Of a stretch of DNA of 64,000 nucleotides, positions 45,531 through 54,403 are shown in pieces. The position numbers and the translations under genes are program-made. Where the stretch lies: assembly GCF_008806595.1 (NCBI RefSeq), contig NZ_VZRB01000019.1, positions 101,448 to 165,447 on the forward strand, given 5' to 3'. The first letter of the stretch is position 1, and each line of letters begins with the position of its first letter. This stretch comes from Streptomyces luteolifulvus. Its GTDB lineage: Bacteria; Actinomycetota; Actinomycetes; Streptomycetales; Streptomycetaceae. The notes beneath the pieces are model-generated. The model was not told where the DNA came from. It was given only the letters and a program-made list of their open reading frames with translations, and searched no databases.

Positions 45531-46028
45531 CAGCAGCATTCAGGCGATTCCTGTGCGCCAGGGACCGGGATCGACGACCACACGGTGCACAGGCGCTCCC
45601 CGGTCGGCGGGACGCGATGAGAAAGCCGACAGGCTTGTCCCATGCCGAAGCGACCACGCTGAAGTCTCTTTCCCCTCACACCGGGCGAGCGAAGTTCTCC
45701 AGCCTCCACGGTGCGTCGTCGTCAAGCGGACTCGCCCGGAGCACTCATCACTCCCGTTCGACGAGGAGAGCGAGGGATGTGTCCGCCAGGCCCCTCAGGG
45801 GAGCGATGCTCAAAGCGGGTGATACGGGTGACGACCGCGCCGTTGAAGAAGGCAGTGGCCGGCAAATCCGGGCGGCCCGGTGACAGGCACGACCGTGCCG
45901 GTCTCCATCCTCGACAGAGGGCGTCGACTTCAGTGTGGCGTCGAAAACGCCCCGACGGCGAACGCCACACGGCCGATCACACGCAGCAGGCACCACCCGC
46001 GCATTGTGCAGCTGTGTCCCGGCAACTC
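45531..46028. other. Intergenic DNA without a recognisable gene
   Basis: About 500 bases between the glycosyltransferase scrap and the FkbM gene. No convincing reading frame or RNA structure. Confidence 0.35.
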
Positions 46029-46853
46029 TCACTTCCCCCGCCGCAAGGACCGACGGCCGTTCCACTTGAGACCTGTGGGCAGCGGACCTGCCGGGGTGGC
46101 CTGTACAACGACTCCGAGCCTGCGGATACACCGCGCCGCCTGCACATACATCGCTCGCGGCAATACGGCCTTCGCCACCAAGACCAGCCGGACGACCACC
46201 GAGGCCAGCCAGATGGAGCGCGGCCGGTGAAGGCCGAGCCGATAGCGAAGCCTGCCGGAGGCGGAAGGCGTGTGATCACTCACCATAGTGAGCCACTCCC
46301 TCACTGCCCGCGGACCGCCCGGGCTGCTCAGAACATCACGGGTGACGAAGTGCCGACGCCGCTCTCGGAGACGCTCTTCCACCGCCGTCTGCCGATGGGC
46401 CTGGCTCGGGATCTTCCGCACGTCGAAGTCCACGTAGATGCTGGTGATCCGGCTGATGGCACCGCTGTCGAGCAGGTCCTCGAGAACGTCGCACTCGCTG
46501 CCTTCGCAGTTGAGCTTCAGATAGATCTCATCACCGTCAGATGTGTTCGCCAGCACCCAATCCGTTGCACGCACCAGGGAGACCGTCTCCTGCTCGATGT
46601 CACCCCCCAGATTCACCTTGTCGGCGTAAACACTCGCCCCCCCAAGTCCCGCCCCGAACAAAGTCGCTGAGCCGGTCGCGCGGGAAAGACCCGCCGGAAC
46701 CACCCGGACCCGCTCGTCGCGGAACCCTCGCAGCACGCGCTGACAAGAGTGTGCGGGTTCGAACGAGCAAATCTTCTCGAATCCCCATCTCGGATCGAGA
46801 GCAACGTCCAGGGATTCACCGTAATGCGCCCCGACGTCGAGGAAGATACGCAC
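46029..46853 (-). CDS. FkbM-family SAM methyltransferase
   Basis: 274 aa from GTG 46853 (VRIFLDVGAHYGES), placed nine bases after GAGAGG; an in-frame GTG at 46862 is the alternative. SAM-binding motif I is IFLDVGAHYGESLDVAL, followed by FEKICSFEPAHSCQRVLRGF and VRVVPAGLSRATGSATLFGA. The FkbM domain continues with DEIYLKLNCEGSECDVLEDL. The C-terminal 80 residues are basic and partly hydrophobic (WLASVVVRLVLVAKAVLP), so it may sit on the membrane. Probably O-methylates a sugar in a surface glycan or natural product. Confidence 0.85.
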   Translation of the reverse strand: MRIFLDVGAHYGESLDVALDPRWGFEKICSFEPAHSCQRVLRGFRDERVRVVPAGLSRATGSATLFGAGLGGASVYADKVNLGGDIEQETVSLVRATDWVLANTSDGDEIYLKLNCEGSECDVLEDLLDSGAISRITSIYVDFDVRKIPSQAHRQTAVEERLRERRRHFVTRDVLSSPGGPRAVREWLTMVSDHTPSASGRLRYRLGLHRPRSIWLASVVVRLVLVAKAVLPRAMYVQAARCIRRLGVVVQATPAGPLPTGLKWNGRRSLRRGK

Positions 46854-47190
46854 GGCCTTCACCTCTCTGTTCTTCTTGGACCAGCCACGGCCGCCGGAAC
46901 TCGCTGCCGCGAATTCCACTCGGCTGGATCGAGACCACAACAGGCTCCAGGGATAACAAGCGGTTCGGGTTTTCTCCCGTCGACACGGCCCACGAAGTGA
47001 AGTTCTCCCGCCGCGCGGGAGTGACTGACCGGCTGGTCAGGGCAGGTTGACCGGGACCCAGATTCACCGGTTCAGTCGCTGCCTGGTTGGCCTAGACGGT
47101 ATGCAGGTGCCGGTCCTGAGCCCGGGCCTCACTCGCAAAGTTGTCGTGGGGTAGCCGGCCCGGCGCATCCTGACCGGTAGTGCCTACATT
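46854..47190. other. Intergenic DNA; probable IS110 left end
   Basis: No gene. The last 70 bases before the IS110 start codon probably include the left end of that element. Confidence 0.35.
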
Positions 47191-47203
47191 TGCAGGAGGC
47201 CCG

Positions 47204-47400
47204 GTGTCTTCTGAGCGTACGAGCGTCGGGATGGATGTGCATGCCCGCAGTGTCGTGGCGTGCGCGATCGACACGGTGAGCGGGGAGTTGATCCGCTGTC
47301 GGCTCACGCCGCAGCATGGTGACGTACTCGGTTGGATCAGCCGCGGCGGCCTACGAAGCCGGGCCGACCGGCTTCGGCCTGGCCCGGGCGCTCTGGGTGG
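47204..47400 (+). pseudogene. IS110-type transposase, N-terminal part
   Basis: GTG 47204 with ribosome site GCAGGAGG opens VSSERTSVGMDVHARSVVAC, AIDTVSGELIRCRLTPQHGD. The first DEDD Asp is in GMDVHA. The frame shifts after VLGWI and continues as AAYEAGPTGFGLARAL, another IS110 signature, then runs out. The C-terminal half appears 740 bases further on. Confidence 0.8.
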
Positions 47401-47424
47401 ACACCTGCCCGCCCAGCGGAGACG

Positions 47425-47517
47425 GTACACAACGACTTCCTCGCGCCCGGTTCGACCGCAGCCAGCCAGGTGCAGGGCAGCGGCACGATGACCGTGACGA
47501 ACAACTACGCAGAGTAG
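47425..47517 (+). pseudogene. Short VHNDF-motif tail, first copy
   Basis: ETVHNDFLAPGSTAASQVQG then SGTMTVTNNYAE and stop. It looks like the end or core of a Streptomyces protein with a beta-rich N.F.G...VQG motif. A second copy follows within 70 bases. Confidence 0.4.
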
Positions 47518-47584
47518 GACCGCCGGTGGGGATGCGACGGCACCGAGCATCGCGGGAACGAGCGGAACGGGAAGGACCGGGAGC

Positions 47585-48040
47585 CAGCGGGCGGAACAGT
47601 CCACAACGACTTCCGCGGCGCGCAGTTCACCCACAGCCAGGTCAGGGCAGCGGCGTCACAAATGTCGTCAGAGCCGCCCAGCGGCGTGCCTACCTCGTCG
47701 GGAGCCTCGCGTTCGCCGTGGCAGTCCTCGTCGTCATGATTAGTGGCTGCAGGGGGCGGACTCATCCCGCGGCGCAGGCGCCGAAGCCGGCGGCCTCGCG
47801 TCGTCGGCGCCAACCCAGCCCCTGCCTTCGGCCCCGCCATCCCCGCCTCCGGCATCCGCCCCGGCTTCCCCGGAGCACGCCCCGCTCGACCGGGAAGCCG
47901 TCGACCACGCCTTCCGGGAGTATCTCGATGCGCTGGTCGGCCACAACATGACAGACCTCCGCCGGGCAACGTGCCCCAGGCTGCGCTCCACGCTGGTGGG
48001 CTTCGCGCTGAACGGTTACTACGTTGCCCGCTGGGAAATC
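47585..48040 (+). pseudogene. Membrane-anchored protein with VHNDF motif, frameshifted
   Basis: GTVHNDFRGAQFTHSQV, a 1-base shift, GSGVTNVVRAAQRRAYLVGS, a membrane helix (LAFAVAVLVVMISG) with a lipobox-like ISGC, a proline/alanine linker, then in another frame EHAPLDREAVDHAFREYLDA, LVGHNMTDLRRATCPRLRST and LVGFALNGYYVARWEI. The last block is like small secreted NTF2/Rv0361-type domains. At least two frameshifts. Confidence 0.5.
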
Positions 48041-48041
48041 C

Positions 48042-48116
48042 CGGTACCGGTGTGTCGTCGTCGACTACCTGGGTTTCGGATTGTCCGAGCGTTCGGCGGG
48101 TTTCGGCTACACCATC
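48042..48116 (+). pseudogene. Alpha/beta-hydrolase scrap
   Basis: RYRCVVVDYLGFGLSERSAG then FGYTI: the strand-turn segment of haloalkane dehalogenase-like alpha/beta hydrolases (D.LGFG.S). Joined without a gap to IS110 sequence. Confidence 0.55.
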
Positions 48117-48137
48117 GCCAGGCCGCGTGGCCGGCGG

Positions 48138-48287
48138 GCAGTCCTGGCCCCGGTGTTCGTCGCCGAGATCGGCGACGCCACGCGCTTCCCGACCGGCAGA
48201 CAGCTGTGCTCGTGGGCCGGGCTCACCCCACGCCACCGCGAGTCGGATCTGACCGTGCACCGTGGGCACCTCACCAAGCAGGGCTCG
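48138..48287 (+). pseudogene. IS110-type transposase, C-terminal domain piece
   Basis: AVLAPVFVAEIGDATRFPTG, RQLCSWAGLTPRHRESDLTV, HRGHLTKQGS: the Transposase_20 core of IS110 elements. It may be the missing half of the N-terminal piece at 47.2 kb, separated by inserted or recombined DNA. Confidence 0.75.
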
Positions 48288-48479
48288 ACACCACCCCCCG
48301 GAATCGGCACGGTCCCCCTCCCCCAGCCCGCCGTCGTCGACCAGCTCCGCAACCTCACCTCACCGCTGTGAGCGTGGATGGCGGACCACGGCCGTCTCGA
48401 CCCCAACTGGCCGCGTGGTCACCTGCGAGCGCGGCGTCGAACTTGACGAGGCGGACATACCGGCCGGCTGCTGAAGCCG

Positions 48480-48682
48480 GGCAGGCTACCCACGTCGAGG
48501 TCGCCCGGGCTGTCGGCGAGGAACGCCTCGCGGTTGGGTACAGCGAAGCCGGTGCGGCGGGATGCCCGTGTCGACGACGAAGAGCGGGACCCACGCGTTC
48601 CGCGTCTCTCAGAGTGGCCTGGAGGACCAGGTTGTCGTCAACCATGGGGTCCGCGGTGGAACAGGGCGACGGAGACGCGCAC
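48480..48682 (-). pseudogene. DNA photolyase, N-terminal stub
   Basis: GTG 48682 (AAGGGA upstream) reads VRVSVALFHRGPMVDDNLVL, QATLRDAERVGPAL, then shifted FVVDTGIPPHRLR and, shifted again, VPRRQPG-type residues. This is the antenna-domain start of CPD photolyases (V.LF.RDLR..DNPVL..A). It begins 18 bases after the SDR gene on the same strand, so it was second in that operon. The catalytic domain is lost. Confidence 0.6.
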
Positions 48683-48699
48683 CGTTCCCTTGAGCCCCT

Positions 48700-50211
48700 T
48701 CAGGCGGTACGGGCCGGTTCAGGGAAGGCCGATTCGGCTGCGGTGGCGATGTTTCGGGCCATGCCGCCGAAGACCGCGGCGTGGAAGGGGGCCAAGCCCC
48801 ACCAATAGGCGTGCCCGGCCAGGCCGTGCGGATGGAACAGGGCCCGCTGCCGGTACACCGTGCGCCCCTGTGGACTCCGGTCGACGGCCATCTCCAGCCA
48901 GGCCAGGCCCGGCAGCCGCATCTCCGCGCGCAGCCGGAGCAGCCGGCCCGGCTCGATCTCCTCCACTCGCCAGAAGTCCAGGCTGTCGCCGACCCGCAGC
49001 CGGGTCGCGTCCCGGCGGCCCCGGCGCAGGCCGACTCCGCCCACCAGGGTGTCCAGCCAGCCTCGCAAAGACCAGGCCAACGGCGAGGAGTACCAGCCGT
49101 TCTCGCCGCCGATCGCCTCCACCACCTGCCACAGTGCCTGCGGCGACGCCGCGACCGTCCGCTCGCGGTGATCCGTGTAGAGGCTCCCGCCCGCCCAGCC
49201 GGGGTCGGTCGGCAGCGGGTCGCTGGGGGTGCGGGGAGTCGAGGCCGAGGACCACCTGGTGGCCACGTCCGCGTCCTGCACGCGCCTCAGCGCCAGCCGG
49301 ATCGCCCGGTCGAGGGTGACCAGCCCCTCCGGCGGGTCCGGCACGTAACGGATGATGTCCCGCTCGGCGCAGACCACCTCGTGCTTCAGTGACTCGACCA
49401 ACGGGCGCGCGATAGCGCCCGGCACGGGGGTGACCAGACCGACCCAGAGGCTGGACAACCGGGGGGTGAGCAGCGGAACGGGCAGGATGACCCGCTTCGG
49501 CAGCTCCGCGATGGCGGCGTACCGCCGCATCATCTCCTGGTAGGTGACGACATCTGGCCCGCCGATGTCGAAGGCTCGGTTCACGTCGTACGGCAGCCGT
49601 GCGCACCCCACGAGGAGGCGGAGCACGTCGCGGACGGCGATCGGCTGGATACGGGTGCGCACCCACCTCGGGGTCACCATTACGGGGAGCCGCTCGGTCA
49701 GATAGCGCAGCATCTCGAACGAGGCCGAACCCGACCCGATGATCACGGCTGCCCGCAGTACGGCTGCCGGCACGCCCGAGGCCAGGAGGATGCGGCCCAC
49801 TTCGGCGCGGGACCGCAGATGGGGTGACAGTGCGTGCTCGGGTACTCCGGAAGGGCTCAGCCCGCCGAGGTAGACAATCCGCCGGACTCCGGCGGCACGC
49901 GCCTGCTCACCGAAGATCCTGGCCGCGCGCCGGTCGGTCTCCTCGAAACCCCGCCCGGTGCCCAGCGCGTGCACCAGGTAGTACGCGACGTCCATTCCCT
50001 CCATGGCCGCACGCACGGACTCCTCGTCGGTCACGTCCCCGCGCACGGCTTCCGCCCGCGCGGCCCACGGATGGTCCCGCAGCTTGCCGGGCGAGCGGGC
50101 CAGGCAGCGCACCGAGTACCCGGCGGCCAGCAACTCCGGCACCAGCCTGCCGCCCAGGTATCCGGTGGCGCCGGTGACCAGACAGCGAGTCGGCCGGTCG
50201 TCGTCGGTCAT
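48700..50211 (-). CDS. SDR/NAD(P)-binding protein with C-terminal DUF2867 domain
   Basis: 503 aa from ATG 50211 (MTDDDRPTRCLVTGATGYLG). The N-terminal atypical SDR domain has the GATGYLGG nucleotide loop, VRCLARSPGKLRDHPWAARA, VAYYLVHALGTGRGFEETDR and RRIVYLGGLSPSGVPEHALS. The C-terminal about 170 residues are a DUF2867 (SRPBCC-like) domain: WQVVEAIGGENGWYSSPLAW and VGDSLDFWRVEEIEPGRLLR. In actinobacteria these proteins often sit with photolyase and light-inducible carotenoid genes (recollection), which fits the photolyase stub behind it. The reaction is unknown. Confidence 0.85.
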   Translation of the reverse strand: MTDDDRPTRCLVTGATGYLGGRLVPELLAAGYSVRCLARSPGKLRDHPWAARAEAVRGDVTDEESVRAAMEGMDVAYYLVHALGTGRGFEETDRRAARIFGEQARAAGVRRIVYLGGLSPSGVPEHALSPHLRSRAEVGRILLASGVPAAVLRAAVIIGSGSASFEMLRYLTERLPVMVTPRWVRTRIQPIAVRDVLRLLVGCARLPYDVNRAFDIGGPDVVTYQEMMRRYAAIAELPKRVILPVPLLTPRLSSLWVGLVTPVPGAIARPLVESLKHEVVCAERDIIRYVPDPPEGLVTLDRAIRLALRRVQDADVATRWSSASTPRTPSDPLPTDPGWAGGSLYTDHRERTVAASPQALWQVVEAIGGENGWYSSPLAWSLRGWLDTLVGGVGLRRGRRDATRLRVGDSLDFWRVEEIEPGRLLRLRAEMRLPGLAWLEMAVDRSPQGRTVYRQRALFHPHGLAGHAYWWGLAPFHAAVFGGMARNIATAAESAFPEPARTA

Positions 50212-51045
50212 ACCGATCGCACGCAGGCCGGTCGAGTGCGCCTTGTCCGGCGACGGCCGGCGGACCGGGCCGCAAGAAGCGTCATGGTTCCCATGCCTTC
50301 CTGGGACGTGCCCCTCCGAGGGGCTCTGTCGCTGTTCCCCTGAGCCCATGCTTGGGGCCGGGGACGAGCGCCGCAACCTCGCCGATCCCGGCCGGAGGGT
50401 GACAGCGGGGTCGGCGCACGGGCTTGGTGCGATGAGCCGCGACGTCACGCCACGGAGGCCGGACCCGTCCGTGACAACGTGATCAGCGGCAGTTCCGGAT
50501 CCTGAGTCGGTCTCGCGTCGGACGGCGTCGGCAACCATGTGGCGGACCCCGGCCCTGGATGGCGTAAGGCCAGGCAATTCGAAGGTGCGCGAGAACCGAC
50601 CGCGGCGCAGGCCCGCGCGGACGCGGGGCCCGCGATGAGCTCGGCACGGGCCGACGGCAGGCCCAGGGCGAGCAGGGGGAGGTACTCGGCGCGAGCGGTG
50701 CGTCCGACTTCCTCGAGGGCGTCCGGGTCCGGGCCTGGGCGGGCGATCGTCAGGCCCGGGTCGGGGACTCGGCCGAACTCGCCGCCGCCGGCGCCGAGGC
50801 GGAGCGGGAGCTGTGGCGACGGGGCGGGTGCTGTTGCGTCAGCCGGGACGGAGCGGCTGGTTCGTGTGGCGGTCGAGGCGGCGGACATCGATCACGCTCG
50901 GTCTGTGGCGGGGCGGATCGCGGATGTGTGAAGTCGGGGCTGGCATGATGGCGGCCGCCGGGTAGGGGGTGGGGGTTGCGGGCGGGCTGCGGTTTGCCGT
51001 GGCTTGTCGCGCAGTTTCCCCGCGCCCCTTGGGGTCTGTTGCCCC
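50212..51045. other. Upstream region of the SDR gene and decayed DNA
   Basis: The first 150 bases should hold the SDR promoter. Between 50640 and 50940 plus-strand frames have protein-like composition (GTERLVRVAVEAADIDHARS VAGRIADV) but no family that I recognise and no start. Confidence 0.35.
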
Positions 51046-51984
51046 TCACGGTGTGGTGGTGCGTTGGCGCTGTCTGCTCCACAGCCACTTCTGGGTCACC
51101 AGGGTGAGGGTTCCTGCCAGGACGATGCCCAGGAGGTTCAGCAGGAGCTGGTTCGTCGAGCCGATCGTCTGGCTCGTGTCGCCGTAGCTTAGGGCGACCG
51201 CGGCGTTGGCGGCGGCCGGGACCGTCGTCACCGAGATGGCCACGCCCACCAGGGCGCCCGACTTGGCCGAGGTCAGCGAGAGGGTGCCCGCGATGCCGGC
51301 GAGGACGGCGACGACGAAGGAGAAGGCGTCAGGCGCGTAGACGAAACTGGTGTTGGGGCGTTCGGCCTCCAGCTGCTCCTTGCTGAACAGGTTCAGCGCG
51401 TCCATGAACCAGCTGAAGCCGACCGTGACCGCCATGGCCACAGCGAAGCCGACCAGCAGGGCGCTGAGCGACCGCAGGGCCAGGCGCGGCGCGCGCTGCA
51501 CGATCGAGGTGGAAATACCGGCCAGCGGGCCGAACTCCGGGCCGACCGCCATCGCGCCCACGATCAGGATCGCGTTGTCGAGCACCACACCGCAGGCCGC
51601 GATCATGGTCGCCAGCGTGATGAAGGAGACGTAGGTGACGGAGAGCGTCGACTCTTCGTGGGTCGCGTCCGTCAGGTGCTCCCACAGCACCGCGTCCGCG
51701 CCCTCGCCGGGGGCCTCCGCCTCGGCCTTGTCGGCGCGCTTGGACAGCGACAGGTCGATGGTCTCAACGGCGATGGAACCGGAGCTGTCGATGCCCAACT
51801 CCTGTAGTCTGGTGAGGAGTTCGTCACCGGCCTCGCGTGCCACGTCGCACATCACAACGTCCCCGGCGGGGTCGCGGGCAGCGCCGGGCACGACGACGAG
51901 GTGCGTGGTGCCCACCGTGGACTCGATCAGACGCACCACGTCGTCGGTCGTGGCGGCCGGGGTGATCAGGCGCAGATGCAGCAT
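51046..51984 (-). CDS. DUF389 membrane protein
   Basis: 312 aa from ATG 51984 (GAAAGG upstream). The N-terminal about 100 residues are a soluble regulatory-looking domain (MLHLRLITPAATTDDVVRLI). About six membrane helices follow with the conserved DUF389 blocks SVTYVSFITLATMIAACGVV, LDNAILIVGAMAVGPEFGPL and FVVAVLAGIAGTLSLTSAKS. The family is widespread and of unknown function. Intact, single gene. Confidence 0.9.
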   Translation of the reverse strand: MLHLRLITPAATTDDVVRLIESTVGTTHLVVVPGAARDPAGDVVMCDVAREAGDELLTRLQELGIDSSGSIAVETIDLSLSKRADKAEAEAPGEGADAVLWEHLTDATHEESTLSVTYVSFITLATMIAACGVVLDNAILIVGAMAVGPEFGPLAGISTSIVQRAPRLALRSLSALLVGFAVAMAVTVGFSWFMDALNLFSKEQLEAERPNTSFVYAPDAFSFVVAVLAGIAGTLSLTSAKSGALVGVAISVTTVPAAANAAVALSYGDTSQTIGSTNQLLLNLLGIVLAGTLTLVTQKWLWSRQRQRTTTP

Positions 51985-52601
51985 GACGCCTTTCTAACAG
52001 GCCCCCTGCCCCGCCTCCGGGCAGGCCCAGCCGCATCTCTACGTCGTCGTTGCACACGGCATCCTCCGGCATCGGGGCGTCGCCCGCCGCGGCTACGCGG
52101 CGGGCGAGGAAACGCCGTTTCCAGGGCGGGCGCGTCCGTGTAGACCAGGGGGCCGGCACTGGAGCGGTAGTACGTGGTGGTGATGAGACAGGGCCGCCAG
52201 GGCGTGGACAGGATTTCGGTCAGCGCACTGATGGGATGATGGCCAGGTGGTCAGGTAGGGGCTGCCAACGCGGCAGCTCGGGGCACGGTCGGTGAGGGTA
52301 CGCCAGGGTGTGGGCGACGTTGCCGGGAACGATGGCGAACCGAGCGGAGTCGACGAGCCGGGCACCGGGAGGGAGAGCCTCGTAATCGCCCGCCGGAAGC
52401 GGCAGCTGGAGAGCAGGGCCACGTGCGCGATCGGCCGGCACGCGGCCGTCTCCACCGCTGGGAGTGCCCCACGCTCAACTCGCCGGAGAAGAACTTGGTA
52501 CGGCTGGAGGCCGCACGGGCGTGCGCCGCACGCCCGCAACGGCTTCTACTGGCCGCGCCGGCCAGACCCGTTTATGGCGGAGGAACTGAGGCAGCGGAAC
52601 G
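51985..52601. other. Intergenic DNA with one weak candidate frame
   Basis: A minus-strand frame at 52220-52441 (AGDYEALPPGARLVDSARFA, IVPGNVAHTLAYPHRPCPEL) has plausible composition but no recognised family or ribosome site. Nothing else seen. Confidence 0.35.
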
Positions 52602-53840
52602 TCAGACGGGTGTCCTCTCGGCGGCGGCGCGCCAGGGCGGAAGGGTCAGGTGCGTAGCGGCGCGCAGGAGCCACTCCAGGGGGCCGTAGGCGTGGGTACG
52701 CATCCATCGGGCGGAGGCGGACAACTGGAGGGCGTAGAGGGCCAGGACGAGGGCGAGGACGGTGGCGGGGGCGAGCCGGCCTATCGCCGCGAAGCCGTAA
52801 CCGGTGAAGACGACGGCGAGGACGGCGGACTGCGTCAGGTAGTTGCTCAGTGCCATGCGGCCGGCCGGGGCGAGTGCGCCGGCGATCCGTCGTCCGTAGC
52901 GGCTGTGGATCAGGCGCAGGAGGGTCGCGGCGTAGGCGGCGGCGAGGGCGGGGGCGGTGAGCACGTCGACGGCCAGCGCGAAGGTCTCGCCGGGGGTGCC
53001 GGTCCCGTGGGTGGTGGCATGGGTGTAGAGGCCGGCTCCCGCAAGCCCGACAGGGAAGCCGATCAGCTGGACGCGGCGCAGGGCGCTCGCGCTGATCGGC
53101 CGGGCGAGGAGGTCGCGTTTTCCTGCGGCCAGGCCGAGCAGGAACATCGCCAAGGCGCAGGGGGCCTGGAACAGCAGCAGGAGCGCGGCGGTGTCGGGCA
53201 GTTCCTCGAGGCGGGCGGTGATGACCTGCGCCGGGTCGCCTGCGAGGAGGGCGGTGGCATGCTGGGCGTGCGCGGTGACGGCCTGAGCGTCCAGTGTGCT
53301 CGGTGGGCCGAAGGCGGCCTGCAGCGCCCCGAGACCGGCGTAGAACGCGGCGGTGAGGACCAGGAGGACGCATGCGGCGGTGGCCACAGTGCGGACGCGC
53401 AGGCCGCCGGCTGCGAGGAGGACCAGTCCGAGGACGGCGTAGGTGGTCAGAATGTCGCCGGTGAACAGCAGCACCGCGTGGGCCGCGCCGAGCGCGAAGA
53501 GGGCGGCGAGGCGGCGTAGGAAGGGGGCGGTGAACCGGGTGCCGCGGCGCTGGGCGGAGAGTCGTTGCAGGGTGAAGGAGTAGCCGAACAGGAAGGAGAA
53601 CAGCAGGTAGAACTTGGTTTCGAACAAGAGGGTGATGAGCGTACTGACGGCACGGTCGGAGGTCGTGGTGACGCCGGGGTCTGCGACGCCGGTGCCGTGG
53701 AACGCGGAGGCGAAGTAGGTGGCGTTGACCACGGCGATGCCCAAGAGCGCGAAGCCGCGCAGGGCGTCCAGGTCCGTCAGACGCGAGCGGCCGGCCGTGG
53801 ATGCGGACTTGGTATTTGTGTCGAGGGGTGGTTGCAGCAC
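52602..53840 (-). CDS. DUF418 membrane protein
   Basis: 412 aa from GTG 53840 (AGAGGA eight bases upstream). About ten membrane helices. Hallmarks: LTDLDALRGFALLGIAVVNA at the start, ETKFYLLFSFLFGYSFTLQR, and the C-terminal DUF418 domain PAGRMALSNYLTQSAVLAVV with WMRTHAYGPLEWLLRAATHL at the end. Family of unknown function related to acyltransferase-3-like proteins. Divergent from a two-component system that may control it. Confidence 0.9.
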   Translation of the reverse strand: MLQPPLDTNTKSASTAGRSRLTDLDALRGFALLGIAVVNATYFASAFHGTGVADPGVTTTSDRAVSTLITLLFETKFYLLFSFLFGYSFTLQRLSAQRRGTRFTAPFLRRLAALFALGAAHAVLLFTGDILTTYAVLGLVLLAAGGLRVRTVATAACVLLVLTAAFYAGLGALQAAFGPPSTLDAQAVTAHAQHATALLAGDPAQVITARLEELPDTAALLLLFQAPCALAMFLLGLAAGKRDLLARPISASALRRVQLIGFPVGLAGAGLYTHATTHGTGTPGETFALAVDVLTAPALAAAYAATLLRLIHSRYGRRIAGALAPAGRMALSNYLTQSAVLAVVFTGYGFAAIGRLAPATVLALVLALYALQLSASARWMRTHAYGPLEWLLRAATHLTLPPWRAAAERTPV

Positions 53841-54403
53841 GAGGTATTCCTCTCAAGGGCAGCACGAGGGCCGACGCCGTCGGCCAGGGCAAAAGCGGCG
53901 GTGCAAGGGTCGCGGCTGCCGGCAGTGGCCCGCCGGCGGAGAACACTGCGGAGTCCTGGCGTTGCTCTGTCTTGCTGCAGAGGGCGATCACCGCATACAG
54001 GGCCACGAGCGCGAAGCGGTGGTCCTGGGCGCAGAGCATGGCCTTGTGGGAGGCGGCGAGGACGAACAGGGTCCGCAACGAGATCCGCCACGTGGGTCGG
54101 TGCGGGATTCCGACGGTGAGGAAGTGCAGCAGAGGGATAGGCCCAGCCCGTCGCACTGGACGACGTTCAACACCCTGCTCTGATGCGGCGAGTTCACGCA
54201 TTCTCCTTGGAAGCGTTGTCGTTGGAAACGTTGTTGAGGGATGGTTCAACGCTAGGAATCGCGGAGTGCCGGGGGCGTCTGGCGGACGTCTGGTTCTTCG
54301 GTGCGACCATCGTCGTACGCGAAGAGGTCCGGGCCGGGCGGTAATGCGACCTTCGTCGTATGCGGCAGGGCACAGGAGGGCCGCGCTGGGTTCCTAGACT
54401 GAC
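53841..54403. promoter_or_regulatory. Region between the DUF418 gene and the sensor kinase gene
   Basis: About 560 bases. A minus-strand GTG at 54197 has a good AAGGAG site, but the following frame resembles no family; a small gene cannot be excluded. GTTGA...TCAAC at 54233-54250 is a short inverted repeat in the likely promoter zone. Confidence 0.4.

Noticed and set aside
48719..49666. Minus-strand frame overlapping the SDR-DUF2867 gene
   Set aside because: Shadow frame without motifs; the other frame carries a continuous SDR and DUF2867 domain.
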